Part shown: positions 34,148 to 43,459 of the stretch, piece by piece
Layout of the letters: every line of letters begins with the position of its first letter
How positions within the stretch are numbered: the first letter of the stretch is position 1
Assembly (NCBI GenBank): GCA_035621215.1
Contig: CP141729.1
Coordinates: forward strand, 394,944-458,943
Direction of reading: 5' to 3'
DNA length: 64,000 bases
Source of the DNA: Oscillospiraceae bacterium MB08-C2-2
GTDB lineage: Bacteria; Bacillota; Clostridia; Oscillospirales; Ruminococcaceae
Translations under genes and position numbers: made by a program
The notes under the pieces: generated by a model
The model's input: only the letters and a program-made list of their open reading frames with translations
Told to the model about the DNA's origin: nothing
Database searches by the model: none

Positions 34148-34170
34148 CAGAGGGCTTTTAGTGCCCTCTG
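34148..34170 (-). other. Intercistronic hairpin before the binding-protein gene
   Basis: CAGAGGGC (34148-34155), loop TTTTAGT, GCCCTCTG (34163-34170), without a T-tract. Such hairpins between a permease gene and its binding-protein gene commonly protect or separate mRNA segments; the role here is inferred. Confidence 0.5.
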
Positions 34171-34210
34171 CATGATCCATTTTAGGGGGGGCCAGGAGAT
34201 GTGCCCGGAG

Positions 34211-35221
34211 TTAGCCGTTCTTTTTGCGCCGCTGGGCCTCCATGGCGCAGGCTGCCACAACAATAACACCAATGATAACCATCTGCCAGAAGCTGCTGAC
34301 ACCGTTGAGATTCAGCCCATTTCGCAGAACGCCCATAATGAGAGCTCCGATAATGGTGTTGAGAATGGTGCCTTCACCGCCGTTGATGGAAACACCGCCC
34401 ACCACCGATGCGGCAATAGCCTCCAGCTCATAACCGATACCCGCTGTGGGCTGTGCAGAGGATGCACGGGAGGCCACCAGAATACCACAGATAACCGCCG
34501 AAAGGCCGCTGACACAATAGGCAAACATACGAGTGGTAATGACATCAATACCAGAAAGCCGGGCGGCGGCGTGGTTGCTTCCGCAGGCATAAATTTGGCG
34601 GCCGATCTTGGTTTTGGTGATGATAAACAGCAGGATAAACCCATAGACAAAGGTGATCACCACGCTGTAGGGAACAGAGCCCAGAAGGGGAACGGTATCG
34701 GCAAACCGGCCGCCCCCAAGCTGATAAAAGGCATCCTCAATTTGTTTGTTGCCCACTGAATTCACATAAATGGGCGCACCGGCCACAAGGACATAGGCAA
34801 GCCCACGGAACACCCACTGGGTTCCCAGCGTGGCAATAAAGGGGACAACCCCCAGCACTTCAATGGAAAAGCCGTTGAGGATTCCCATAAGAATACCAAA
34901 AATCAAAGCCAGTGTGATGGCCATAGGGATCGAAACCTGTTTGCTGAGCAGATAGACCACAATAATTCCGCCAAGACCCATAGAAGCACCCGCACTCAGG
35001 TCGGTTCCGCCGCAGACAAGGCAGAAGGTGAGGCCAAAGCCGATAATGGAGTATGTAACCACCTGCTGGGTGATATTAATGAGGTTGCTTTTTTCCAGAA
35101 AAACGGTAGGTTTTAGAATGGAGAATACAATAAACATCAGCACAAGGGCTGTGCCGGAAAAAATAGCCTTTTTGGTGGCGATGCTCAATCTGGATGATAT
35201 TCTTTTTATAGTGGCGGTCAA
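34211..35221 (-). CDS. Sugar ABC transporter permease (CUT2/RbsC type)
   Basis: A 336-residue BPD_transp_2 membrane permease with about eight to ten hydrophobic segments. The signature loop is GFGLTFCLVCGGTDLSAGAS and the coupling region is SVVGGVSINGGEGTI. I chose TTG at 35221, with GGGGAG eight bases upstream; a further TTG at 35248 has no site. Only one permease gene is present, so it would work as a homodimer, unlike the importer at 5.7-7.7 kb. It lies 28 bases downstream of the ATPase gene. Confidence 0.85.
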   Translation of the reverse strand: MTATIKRISSRLSIATKKAIFSGTALVLMFIVFSILKPTVFLEKSNLINITQQVVTYSIIGFGLTFCLVCGGTDLSAGASMGLGGIIVVYLLSKQVSIPMAITLALIFGILMGILNGFSIEVLGVVPFIATLGTQWVFRGLAYVLVAGAPIYVNSVGNKQIEDAFYQLGGGRFADTVPLLGSVPYSVVITFVYGFILLFIITKTKIGRQIYACGSNHAAARLSGIDVITTRMFAYCVSGLSAVICGILVASRASSAQPTAGIGYELEAIAASVVGGVSINGGEGTILNTIIGALIMGVLRNGLNLNGVSSFWQMVIIGVIVVAACAMEAQRRKKNG

Positions 35222-35249
35222 ATGAATCACTCCCCGAAATGTGTCCAAA

Positions 35250-36755
35250 TCAGCAGGGCTGACTTAGCTTATTGTATCCTGCGGCCAGAAACAGAATTTC
35301 TTCCTGCGTGGTGTTTTTGGTTTCCAGCTCACCGTTGATGCTCCCCTCGTGAACCACAATAATGCGGTCGCTCATACCCAAAACCTCCGGCAGGTCGGAA
35401 GAGATCATGATGATGGCCACTCCCTGATCGCTCAGGTGGTTGAACAGCTCGTACACCTCATATTTGGCTCCCACATCGATGCCGCGGGTTGGTTCATCCA
35501 CAATCAGCACCTTTACATCGTTGCACAGCCACTTTGAAAGAACAACCTTTTGCTGGTTTCCGCCCGAAAGATTGCGGGTGGTCTGGTGCAGGCTGGGTGT
35601 GCGGATCGCCAGCCGCTCCTTGAATTTCAGAGCGTTTCGGTAGCCCTCCTTATCATTTACGAGCATAAAACGTGTGAGAGCTCTCAAATGAGCCATATTG
35701 ATGTTGAACTTTACATCCAGCCCAAGGGCTAGGCCGTCCATTTTCCGGTCCTCCGTGGCGTAACCAATACCCTGTGCAATTGCGTGAACCGGCCGTTTAA
35801 TCCGAATGGGCTTTCCCTCCAGAAAAAGCTCTTTGGAATCGGCGGGGTCTGCTCCAAAAATACACCGCATGATTTCGGTTCGGCCAGAGCCCATAAGCCC
35901 GGCAACACCCAATATTTCACCGGCTCGGACAGAAAAATGCTCCACATCGACCTTACCTGCTCGCCGTATATTTTTGGCCTCAAAAACAACATCGCCGATG
36001 CTTCTTTGGTATTTGGGGTATTTATCTTCTAGATCACGCCCCACAATGAGATTCACCAGCTCATCCACCGTGATATCTTTATAATTGCGGGTGGCAATAT
36101 ACTGGCCGTCCCGCAAGACCGTAACCTTTTCGCAGATTTCCCCCAGCTCCTCCATACGGTGGGAGATATAAACCATACCAACGCCCTTTTTCTGTAGATT
36201 GCGGATGATTTTGAACAGTTGTTCAATCTCCTTATCGGTCAGTGAAGCGGTTGGTTCGTCCAAAACCAAAATCTTAGAGTGGTAAGAAATTGCCTTCGCG
36301 ATTTCCACCATCTGCTGCTGCGCAATGCTGAGATTTTCCACCATTGTATGGGTATTGATATCGATTTCCAGATCATCCAAGATCGCTTGTGCATCCTGAT
36401 GCAGCTTTTTATCGTTGACGATAGGCCCCGCACCCGGCGGACGGCCTATAAAAATATTATCCGCCACATTGAGATGGTTGCAGAGATTCAACTCCTGAAA
36501 AATGATGTTGACACCCAGCTCGTGGGCTTTGGAAACCGAAGTGATGGCAACTTCCTGATTTTCAATAAAAATCTTGCCTTCATCAGCCGTATAAACACCG
36601 GACATAATCTTCATTAAAGTGGATTTCCCGGCGCCGTTTTCTCCCACAAGACCGTGTACCTCGCCTTTGTTAACCGAGAAAGATACATTATCCAAAGCCT
36701 TGACACCCGGAAAGCTCTTGGATATGTGTTCCATTCTAAAAAGTTCTTCTCCCAT
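35250..36755 (-). CDS. Sugar ABC transporter ATPase, duplicated (RbsA/AraG type)
   Basis: A 501-residue double ATPase. The first domain has Walker A GENGAGKST, signature LSIAQQQMVEIAKAI and Walker B ILVLDEPTAS. The second has the degenerate Walker A GLMGSGRTE and a full signature LSGGNQQKVVLSKWL with LIVDEPTRG. ATG at 36755 follows GGGGTG; an upstream in-frame ATG at 36773 lies before that site. First gene of the importer unit. A paired TTGCAA site lies about 122-149 bases upstream and links it to the AraC-type regulator at 16.7 kb (inference). Confidence 0.88.
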   Translation of the reverse strand: MGEELFRMEHISKSFPGVKALDNVSFSVNKGEVHGLVGENGAGKSTLMKIMSGVYTADEGKIFIENQEVAITSVSKAHELGVNIIFQELNLCNHLNVADNIFIGRPPGAGPIVNDKKLHQDAQAILDDLEIDINTHTMVENLSIAQQQMVEIAKAISYHSKILVLDEPTASLTDKEIEQLFKIIRNLQKKGVGMVYISHRMEELGEICEKVTVLRDGQYIATRNYKDITVDELVNLIVGRDLEDKYPKYQRSIGDVVFEAKNIRRAGKVDVEHFSVRAGEILGVAGLMGSGRTEIMRCIFGADPADSKELFLEGKPIRIKRPVHAIAQGIGYATEDRKMDGLALGLDVKFNINMAHLRALTRFMLVNDKEGYRNALKFKERLAIRTPSLHQTTRNLSGGNQQKVVLSKWLCNDVKVLIVDEPTRGIDVGAKYEVYELFNHLSDQGVAIIMISSDLPEVLGMSDRIIVVHEGSINGELETKNTTQEEILFLAAGYNKLSQPC

Positions 36756-36876
36756 ACCGTCACCCCAATGCAATTAAATTCATAATAAGTGAAGCCGGCT
36801 GTTGGATGCCGCCTGATTAGCGCAGACAGCCTCTCTTGTTATTTTTATATAATAACATATGGCTTTTGAATCTTCT

Positions 36877-36904
36877 TTGCAATAATTCACTAGTTTTATT
36901 GCAA
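36877..36904. promoter_or_regulatory. Second TTGCAA pair, 22-bp period, before the sugar importer
   Basis: TTGCAA at 36877-36882 and 36899-36904 with a 16-base spacer. Compared with 16561-16588, both half-sites are identical and 9 of 16 spacer bases match, including an AAT, an AC and a TTTT block in register. AT-rich -10 candidates (TATTAT, TATAAA) lie about 22-28 bases further on toward the importer ATPase gene. Probably an AraC-family activator site. Confidence 0.55.
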
Positions 36905-36978
36905 TTGTTAACTTTATATTATGACTAATACCCTAAATACAATAGGAATTTGTGAATTGTATATAGGATGTACAGCGC

Positions 36979-37010
36979 AAAAAAGCCTGCTCCCATGAAA
37001 GGGAGCAGGC
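36979..37010 (-). terminator. Intrinsic terminator after araD
   Basis: GCCTGCTCCC (36985-36994), loop ATGAAA, GGGAGCAGGC (37001-37010); on the minus strand six T residues follow. It ends the araB-araA-araD transcript before the importer operon. Confidence 0.88.
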
Positions 37011-37082
37011 AAAAGCAGTGATGGAAAGGTCGAAAAAATGCGTATTTTGAGAACAATAGTGAGTGCAAAGTCGGGTATAGAT

Positions 37083-37293
37083 CGCCTGTGGCGGTTACAG
37101 ACTGTAGACATAACTGCCTTTAACTTGAAGGCTTTATGATTTTGATGCGTAATTCTGACCCAGTCGAATTTATTTCGACGCAGGAATCCCACTCTTTGCG
37201 CCGGAGCGGCGCAATCCGGGGGAAATATTGGGGCATTGGATGTCCCCCATAAAGGGTGTAGACTTTTGTCTACACCCTCAGACCGCCTATGGC
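37083..37293. other. Structured spacer with inverted copies of a GTCTACA/ACCGCC motif
   Basis: The 345-base stretch between araD and its terminator is packed with hairpins: GTCGAA/TTCGAC (about 37165-37181), TTGCGCCG-GAG-CGGCGCAA (about 37196-37214) and GGGTGTAGAC-TTTT-GTCTACACCC (37254-37277). A 26-base motif, GTCTACA-N7-ACCGCC-N3-GGC, occurs on the plus strand at 37268-37293 and on the minus strand at 37109-37084. This inverted pair suggests a miniature repeat element or a structured RNA. No confident gene lies inside. Confidence 0.4.
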
Positions 37294-37354
37294 TGTTGGC
37301 GGCAGATTGCGCTGTTTAAAACCACAGGATGGTTCTAATCCTATCAACTATAGG

Positions 37355-38047
37355 CTATTTTTGTCCGTAGTATGCGCCAGCTCCATGCTTGCGCAAGAAA
37401 TGCTTGGAAAGAAGCACCGGGTCCATGGAGAGGATTTCCGGAGCCGAAGACTGACTGTGCCATGCCATAAAGGCCACTTCTTCAAGAACAGCCGCATTGT
37501 GAACCGCATCCAGAGAATCCTTGCCCCAAGTAAAGGGCCCGTGACTGGCTACCAGAACCGCAGGAATATCCACAGGATTCATCCCGCAGAAGGTCTCCAC
37601 AATCACTTTGCCGGTTTCCGCCTCGTATTCACCTTCTATTTCTCCTTCGGTCATGGGCCGGGTGCAGGGAATACTGCCGTAGAAATAATCGGCATGGGTG
37701 GTGCCCAGAGCGGGGATGCTGCGCTGGGCCTGTGCATAGCTGGTTGCCCAGCGGCTATGGGTGTGCACAACACCTCCAATATTGTCAAAGCTGCGGTAAA
37801 GCTCCAGATGGGTGGGTGTATCGGAGGAAGGATTCCATTTGCCTTCCACCACCGCACCATCCGCAAGGCTCACCACCACCATATCTTCCGGCTTCATTTG
37901 CTCGTATTCAATGCCACTGGGCTTGATCACAGCCAGCCCTTTTTCCCGATCGATTTCGCTGGCATTGCCCCAAGTGAAGGTCACCAGCCCATAGCGGGGA
38001 AGCTGCATGTTGGCTTCCCACACCTTTTCTTTTAAAGCTTGCAACAT
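37355..38047 (-). CDS. araD: L-ribulose-5-phosphate 4-epimerase
   Basis: A 230-residue class II aldolase-fold epimerase converting L-ribulose 5-phosphate to D-xylulose 5-phosphate. Conserved elements are [35 protein letters not shown] with zinc-binding His residues, and [12 protein letters not shown]. The length is that of E. coli AraD. ATG at 38047 follows GGGAGGG. It is the third enzyme gene in the araB-araA-araD order, 22 bases after araA. Confidence 0.94.
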   Translation of the reverse strand: MLQALKEKVWEANMQLPRYGLVTFTWGNASEIDREKGLAVIKPSGIEYEQMKPEDMVVVSLADGAVVEGKWNPSSDTPTHLELYRSFDNIGGVVHTHSRWATSYAQAQRSIPALGTTHADYFYGSIPCTRPMTEGEIEGEYEAETGKVIVETFCGMNPVDIPAVLVASHGPFTWGKDSLDAVHNAAVLEEVAFMAWHSQSSAPEILSMDPVLLSKHFLRKHGAGAYYGQK

Positions 38048-38069
38048 CAGGATACCCTCCCAAAAATGG

Positions 38070-39542
38070 TTATGATTTCATTTTCCAAGCCCAATCCGCC
38101 AGCATCAGCTCCTGCTCCAAACGCGCCGGGGTTGTATCCGCTGTGATATGTACAAATTCAACATCCATTATACGAGCCCAATCCTGCATCATTTCTGCAT
38201 CGCAGTCATAGCTGAGCACAGTATGGTGTGCGCCTCCCGCCACAATCCAGCACTCTGCGCCGGTGGCAAGATTGGGGGCGGGCTGCCACATAACACGGGC
38301 AACAGGCAGATTGGGCATGGTTTGGGTGGGGGTTACGCAATGAATATCCTGCACAATCAGCCGCATTCTGCCGCCCATATCGATGAGGCTGGCTACAATG
38401 GCGGGGCCTTCCTTGCCGCTGAACACCAGACGTGCAGGCGGCTCACGGTCACCAATGCCAAGATGATGAATCTCAATGCGGGGCTTATGGGCGGCCAAAG
38501 TGGGGCAGACCTCCAGCATGTGGGAACCAAGGGAGAGGCCGTTTTTCAGGTCGTAGGTATAATCTTCCATAAAGCTGGTGCCGCCGCCCAACCCATCGCC
38601 CATGGCTTTCATCACAGCAGTCATGGCGGAGACCTTCCAGTCACCCTCGCCGCCATAGCCATAGCCTTGGGACATCAGGTTCTGGCTGGCAAGGCCGGGA
38701 AGCTGCCGCATACCGTAAAGATCTTGGAAGGTGTTGGAGTAGGCGCTGCAGCCCTCCTGATCCAGCAGCTTTTTCATGGCGATTTCTTCTCTGGCCTGAT
38801 AACGCACCGTTTCAAGATCATCGGTAGCAATGGTATATTTGGCGCTGTACTGCGCCATCATATCGTCTATTTCCTGCTCGGTGACAGCATTCATGCTTTC
38901 CACCAATGTGCCCACCGGCCAAGTATTGACCTGCCAGCCCAGCTTGATTTGTGTCTCCACCTTATCGCCTTCGGTAACCGCGACCTCCCGCATGTTATCG
39001 CCAAAGCGCATTACCTTCATGCTGCGGCTGACTGCGGCACCAACGGCGGAACGCATCCACTTGCCAATTTTGGTATGGGTGGCAGAATCCTGCCAATGGC
39101 CTGCGACTACCTTCCGGGGCAGACGCATCCGGGCACCGATAAAGCCGTGTTCCCGGTCGCCATGGGCGCTTTGATGCAGGTTCATGTAGTCCATGTCAAT
39201 GGCTTCGTTGGGGATCTCCTCGTTGAACTGGGTGTGGAAATGCAGCCATGGCTTTTGGAGGAGCGAAAGCCCGTTGATCCACATTTTGCTGGGGGAGAAG
39301 GTGTGGCAGAAGGTCACAATACCGGCGCAGGTGTCGTCGTAATTGGCTTCTTTGATCGTGAGGCGAATTTCCTCCTCGGTTTTCATAATATCCTTGTATA
39401 TGATTTCGAAAGGAAGATTGCCGCTTTGATTCAGGCCCTCCACCATAGCGCGGCTGTTGCTTGCTACCTGTGCCAATGTCTCGGGGCCATATAAAAACTG
39501 GCTCCCCACAACAAACCAAAATTGATACTTTTTCAGATTCAT
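38070..39542 (-). CDS. araA: L-arabinose isomerase
   Basis: A 490-residue isomerase converting L-arabinose to L-ribulose. It begins with [18 protein letters not shown], a strong AraA hallmark. It also has [21 protein letters not shown], the active-site segment [17 protein letters not shown], and [19 protein letters not shown] near the Mn-binding residues. I start at ATG 39542 with GAGGTG upstream; an in-frame GTG at 39551 is part of that site. Middle gene of the catabolic operon. Confidence 0.95.
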   Translation of the reverse strand: MNLKKYQFWFVVGSQFLYGPETLAQVASNSRAMVEGLNQSGNLPFEIIYKDIMKTEEEIRLTIKEANYDDTCAGIVTFCHTFSPSKMWINGLSLLQKPWLHFHTQFNEEIPNEAIDMDYMNLHQSAHGDREHGFIGARMRLPRKVVAGHWQDSATHTKIGKWMRSAVGAAVSRSMKVMRFGDNMREVAVTEGDKVETQIKLGWQVNTWPVGTLVESMNAVTEQEIDDMMAQYSAKYTIATDDLETVRYQAREEIAMKKLLDQEGCSAYSNTFQDLYGMRQLPGLASQNLMSQGYGYGGEGDWKVSAMTAVMKAMGDGLGGGTSFMEDYTYDLKNGLSLGSHMLEVCPTLAAHKPRIEIHHLGIGDREPPARLVFSGKEGPAIVASLIDMGGRMRLIVQDIHCVTPTQTMPNLPVARVMWQPAPNLATGAECWIVAGGAHHTVLSYDCDAEMMQDWARIMDVEFVHITADTTPARLEQELMLADWAWKMKS

Positions 39543-39582
39543 ATCTTTCACCTCGGCAATTTATTGGTGGTGCTTAAAAAAT

Positions 39583-41205
39583 TTAGTCAAGATTTTCAAC
39601 GGCTGCCCGCTGGATGGGCAAAGATTTGGTAAAGCGCTGCATATACCGGTTGAAGCCCTCCTGATCCGCCTGCTCCGGTTCTGCATGCAAACCGGAGGCG
39701 TCGGCAAAAACTCGATTGGCTAAGAAATCTTCCAGTGTTTCACCTCTTTTTTTCTGCATCATAAAGGCGGCCAGCAAAGCCATGCCCCATGGCCCGCCTT
39801 CACCGGCGGATTCCATGACTGTAATGGGAACATCCAGTGCGGCAGCCATCAGCTTTTGGCCCACCCCCTTTGTTTTAAACAGCCCGCCATGGCCATAGAG
39901 CTTGCGCAGGCGGACATTTTCCTTTTGCGTGAGAATGTTCATTCCGATTTTCAGCGTGGCCATGGTGGAGAAAAGAAGAGTGCGCATAAAATTAGCCAGC
40001 GAAAGGGTGCTGTCCGGCAGGCGGGCAAACAGAGGCCTGCCGTCTGTCAAATCGGTGATGGGTTCACCGGAAAAATAGTTGAAGCTAACTAAGCCCCCGC
40101 CATCCGGTGTGCCCTCCAGAGCCTTGAAATACAGCTCATCATAAAGCTTGGGCTTTTCTACCTGTGCGCCAAAGGTGCTTAAAACTTCGCCGAACAGCCG
40201 AACCCACGCATCCAGATCGGAGGTGCAGTTGTTGCAGTGAATCATGGCGGCGGGCTTGCCGGTGGGGGTGGCCACCATGTCAATTTCCGTGTATACCTCC
40301 GAAAGGGGATGCTCCAAAACCATGGTTGCAAATACGGAGGTTCCGGCGGAAACGTTGCCGGTGTTTTCCATAATGCTGTTGGTGGCAACCATGCCGGTGC
40401 CTGCATCGCCTTCCGGCGGGCACATGGGTATACCGGCTTGGAGCAGGCCGGTGGAATCCAGCAGTGCGGCGCCTTCGGCGGTCAGTGTTCCCCCACGTTC
40501 ACCGGCACTGAGAACACAGGGCAGGATATTTTCCAGCCTCCAGCTCAGGCTAAGCCGAGAAAGTGTTTGATTGAATTTCTCCATCATATGGGAATCATAT
40601 GTTTTCGATTGGCTATCCACAGGGAATATGCCGGAGGCCTCACCAATCCCAACTACCTTTTCGCCGCTGAGCTTCCAATGGACATAACCGGCCAGTGTAG
40701 TCATAAAGGCTATGTGGGAGATGTGAGGCTCTTTATTCAAAATAGCCTGATATAGGTGGGCGATGCTCCAACGCTGGGGAATATTAAAGGAAAAATTCCG
40801 AGTCAGCTTTTCAGCCGCCTGCCCGGTTGTGGTGTTTCTCCAAGTGCGAAAAGGGACAAGCTGGTTTCCTCCCTCATCAAACACAAGATAGCCATGCATC
40901 ATGGCGGAAATACCGATGGCGCCAACCTGCTTGAGTTCTATACCCAGATTTTTTTGCAGATTGTCCGTAAGGCTGCAATAGCTGGACCGGATGCCTTTCC
41001 AGACATCATCCAAGTGATAGGTCCACAAATTATCTTCAAACTGGTTTTCCCAATCAAAGCTGCCGGATGCAATGGGCATGTGGTCCTCACCGATCAAAAC
41101 CGATTTAATGCGGGTGGAACCTAGTTCGATTCCCAAATAAGTTTTTCCTGAAAGAATCGACTCCATGGCGGTATCCCAGCAATCCGTCTGCTTGGCTTGA
41201 TTCAT
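39583..41205 (-). CDS. araB: FGGY-family ribulokinase
   Basis: A 540-residue carbohydrate kinase that phosphorylates L-ribulose. The N-terminal phosphate loop is [16 protein letters not shown], and the C-terminal FGGY signature region includes [15 protein letters not shown] and [18 protein letters not shown] at 41205 follows GAGGTG. It is promoter-proximal in the ara operon, 41 bases upstream of araA. The sequence is of the clostridial AraB-like type, which differs in length and detail from the enterobacterial enzyme, so substrate breadth may differ. Confidence 0.88.
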   Translation of the reverse strand: MNQAKQTDCWDTAMESILSGKTYLGIELGSTRIKSVLIGEDHMPIASGSFDWENQFEDNLWTYHLDDVWKGIRSSYCSLTDNLQKNLGIELKQVGAIGISAMMHGYLVFDEGGNQLVPFRTWRNTTTGQAAEKLTRNFSFNIPQRWSIAHLYQAILNKEPHISHIAFMTTLAGYVHWKLSGEKVVGIGEASGIFPVDSQSKTYDSHMMEKFNQTLSRLSLSWRLENILPCVLSAGERGGTLTAEGAALLDSTGLLQAGIPMCPPEGDAGTGMVATNSIMENTGNVSAGTSVFATMVLEHPLSEVYTEIDMVATPTGKPAAMIHCNNCTSDLDAWVRLFGEVLSTFGAQVEKPKLYDELYFKALEGTPDGGGLVSFNYFSGEPITDLTDGRPLFARLPDSTLSLANFMRTLLFSTMATLKIGMNILTQKENVRLRKLYGHGGLFKTKGVGQKLMAAALDVPITVMESAGEGGPWGMALLAAFMMQKKRGETLEDFLANRVFADASGLHAEPEQADQEGFNRYMQRFTKSLPIQRAAVENLD

Positions 41206-41310
41206 GCAATCACCTCATATTGAACTAGCGTTTTTTAAGTTTGTGCCTTCATGTGAAATAGACCTTTTGAAACATGAAATGGATAGATTATATATATACA
41301 AGTTTTTTTA

Positions 41311-41339
41311 ATTTTAATGTATTTGTATTTATTTTACAA
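41311..41339 (-). promoter_or_regulatory. Possible araB promoter with TGTATT/AATACA inverted repeat
   Basis: On the minus strand TTGTAA (41339-41334), 17 bases, TAAAAT (41316-41311). A TGTATT (41318-41323) / AATACA (41338-41343) inverted repeat spans the spacer and could be an AraR-type site. The region is very AT-rich, so chance matches are possible. Confidence 0.4.
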
Positions 41340-41448
41340 TACAGATTATAAACTAAAAAAAGAAAAAACTTTTGTGTCTTTTGTCTTATGCTTCTGAAAT
41401 GCAAACGGAGAGAGGGAAAGAGCCGCCCTCATACGATGCCCTATAAAC

Positions 41449-41484
41449 AAAAAAGCACCGCCCCATTTTAAGAGGCGGTGCTTT
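41449..41484 (-). terminator. Intrinsic terminator of the araR gene
   Basis: AAAGCACCGCC (41452-41462) pairs with GGCGGTGCTTT (41474-41484); on the minus strand the stem is followed by six T residues. It lies directly after araR, so araB needs its own promoter. Confidence 0.85.
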
Positions 41485-41496
41485 AAGAATATAAGA

Positions 41497-42552
41497 TTAA
41501 GTGCTTTTCTTTTCGGTAATAGTCCAAGGAAGCACTGTGGAGCTTTGAGGTATGCCGTGAATAAGGTTAAGCAGCTTTTCAGCTGCCAGCATTCCGGTTT
41601 GCTTTTTGTGCTGGGAACAGGAAGTGATTTTAACTGAGGCCAGTTCGCTGTAAATGCTGTTATCAAAGCTGATAATGGCCACATCCTCCGGTATTGCTTT
41701 GCCTGCATCCTGTAGGATAGAGAGCACCTGAACCCCAACCTCATCGTTGTAGCAGACAACGGCGGTGCAATCCCCTATAATCTCCAAAGCGCTGGAAGAG
41801 ATCAGGCTTTTTCTACTTTCGGTAGTATACCATAAAATGTGATCGTCATTGATTGGCAGGCCGTTTTTTTTCAAAGCGTTGATGTAGCCTGCATACCGCC
41901 GGTGACCCTGAATATCATCGCTCTTAAAAAGGCCCGCAATTTTTTTGTGGCCCTTATTAATCAGAAAATTGGTGGCTTGTTCGCCTCCCTCAAAGTCATT
42001 AGCGATCACGTAGATAGGGTTTTTCAAATCCGGATAGTAGCCGTGGACAAATACAATGGGAATACCCAAATTATAAAACTTCTGATACAAGTCAATGTTG
42101 GGGTTGGGCAAAGCTGTTTTAGTGCCCTCAATAATAAGCCCATCAAGATTTTTGCCGAGGAAATCCTCAAGGAGCTTTCGCTCGTTATCCACCCGGTTTT
42201 TAGTGGCGGAAATGATAGGAGAATAGTTGTTTTGAGCCAATATTTCTTCAATTCCACGCAGAATATCCGGGAAGATATATTCGCTAATATAGGTGGTAAT
42301 AACAGCAACATTGCGGCTTTGTTCCCTATGAGCAGTCACTTTGGTAACTATTGAACCGCTGCCCTGCCTGCGTTCAATGAGGCCTTCGGTTTCCAATAGA
42401 GCAAGTGCCTGACGCACAGTTTGGCGGCTCAGAGAAGAGGTAACTCCCAACTCGTTTTCCGATGGCAGGCGCTGACCGACTTGATAGTCACCCGAAAGAA
42501 TATCACTCCGGAGCCGGTCTGCAAGCTGTTGATATTTAGCAGGTTGTTTCAT
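41497..42552 (-). CDS. araR: Arabinose operon repressor, GntR/LacI hybrid
   Basis: A 351-residue regulator. Residues 1-70 form a GntR winged helix (YQQLADRLRSDILSGDYQVG; SRQTVRQALALLETEGLIER). Residues about 80-350 form a LacI-type sugar-binding domain ending near SGMLAAEKL-type sequence, as in B. subtilis AraR. The start at ATG 42552 fits the family N-terminus; the ribosome site is weak (GGAATGG). It sits upstream of araBAD on the same strand but is separated by a terminator. L-arabinose as inducer is inferred from context and family. Confidence 0.88.
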   Translation of the reverse strand: MKQPAKYQQLADRLRSDILSGDYQVGQRLPSENELGVTSSLSRQTVRQALALLETEGLIERRQGSGSIVTKVTAHREQSRNVAVITTYISEYIFPDILRGIEEILAQNNYSPIISATKNRVDNERKLLEDFLGKNLDGLIIEGTKTALPNPNIDLYQKFYNLGIPIVFVHGYYPDLKNPIYVIANDFEGGEQATNFLINKGHKKIAGLFKSDDIQGHRRYAGYINALKKNGLPINDDHILWYTTESRKSLISSSALEIIGDCTAVVCYNDEVGVQVLSILQDAGKAIPEDVAIISFDNSIYSELASVKITSCSQHKKQTGMLAAEKLLNLIHGIPQSSTVLPWTITEKKST

Positions 42553-42678
42553 TCTATCGCACCATTCCAACAAAATGTTACAGAAGCATATCAAACAAGC
42601 TGTCATGCTTCTGTATATGGATATTTTTATCCAGCTTTTAGTCAAAAGTCTGTTTAACAAATAACAGTATATACTTAA

Positions 42679-42706
42679 ATTGTATCATACAGGCTTCAAA
42701 AAGCAA
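42679..42706 (-). promoter_or_regulatory. Predicted araR promoter overlapped by an 11-base palindrome
   Basis: On the minus strand TTGCTT (42706-42701), 16 bases, TACAAT (42684-42679). The palindrome TGTAT-C-ATACA (42681-42691) covers the -10 region, as expected for autorepression. The TGTAT/ATACA half-sites recur before araB. Confidence 0.5.
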
Positions 42707-42960
42707 GGTTATTTGACACTTATTATACAAATTAATTTTCAGTGGTATTTTCTAAGTCTAATTTATCAAGTCAAAAAATGTGGAAATAAACAAAAAACCT
42801 ATTAAATATAAATTTAAGTTTAAAACTATTTACTTGTATTTTAGAAGAACTTAGTGCTGATATAGATTTAACCTGTACGGATAAATTACAGAGATAACGC
42901 AAGGGGATCAGAATGAATACAAGTTGTGTTAGCACAATAGGATAAACGGAGGCGAGCAAG
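42707..42960. other. AT-rich spacer, no gene seen
   Basis: About 250 bases of low-complexity AT-rich sequence between araR and the ABC-ATPase relic. I see no open frame, terminator or repeat here that I can support. Confidence 0.5.
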
Positions 42961-43130
42961 ATGGAGCAGGAAAGGGTACCCTTTCGCAGCCAGGCGCGAG
43001 ATGTTCTACAGCATCGTTGCCAAAATGAAGCAGGAGAATGAAACAGTTATTTTATATCCCACGATCTGGAGCAGGCAGCCGGCAAGTGTAATACCATCTT
43101 GGTTATGCGGAATATGCAAATAAATACGGT
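42961..43130 (+). pseudogene. Frameshifted ABC-transporter ATPase fragment
   Basis: Two overlapping frames recreate the end of an ABC ATPase domain. One reads ARREMFYSIVAKMKQENETV, the region after Walker B. After a frame change near 43057 the sequence continues SHDLEQAAGKCNTILVMRNM, which contains the H-loop histidine. No Walker A or signature sequence is present and neither frame is a usable gene. This is a decayed 3' end of an importer or exporter gene, lying between the ara genes and the ruv genes, and marks a past deletion or rearrangement boundary. The next 150 bases hold nothing recognisable. Confidence 0.6.
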
Positions 43131-43290
43131 AAGCATATTTGCTGATTATTTCATAAAATCCATGTGCGATTTTAAAATGTACTTTATTTATCCGCTATCA
43201 AAGCATCCCGACAGCGGAAAATGCAGCCTGCCTATATGCTTTTTCTTGGTTTTATATGAGCGGCGGTGATCTCAAGGGGTCACAATTGTG

Positions 43291-43344
43291 TTGTTTGTAG
43301 CGGGAGGATATGGTATAATGTCTGATAACACAGACATTATACCA
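43291..43344 (+). promoter_or_regulatory. ruvC promoter with a perfect 14-base inverted repeat over the -10
   Basis: TTGTTT (43291-43296), 17 bases, TATAAT (43314-43319). TGGTATAATGTCTG (43311-43324) and CAGACATTATACCA (43331-43344) form a perfect inverted repeat with a 6-base centre. Because of the symmetry an extended -10 (TGGTATAAT) also faces the minus strand. It may be an operator, a bidirectional promoter or both. It does not match the LexA boxes I know. Confidence 0.6.
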
Positions 43345-43459
43345 CTCTATGCACAGGTGTAAGGTTGATTTTTATGCCCCGCATAAGGTCATGGGCAATG
43401 AGGCTGTAGTGCTTTGTTTTTACAGCGTAAGTGTTATTTAATATTGGAGAACAGTGCCA

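Noticed and set aside
36914-37192. A 92-codon minus-strand open frame in the araD-importer spacer.
   Set aside because: It runs through the terminator at 36979-37010 and has no recognisable domain; the region looks like structured non-coding sequence.
38148-39494. A 448-codon plus-strand open frame opposite araA.
   Set aside because: It is rich in His, Gly and Ala as expected for an antisense shadow, and araA on the other strand matches its family along the full length.
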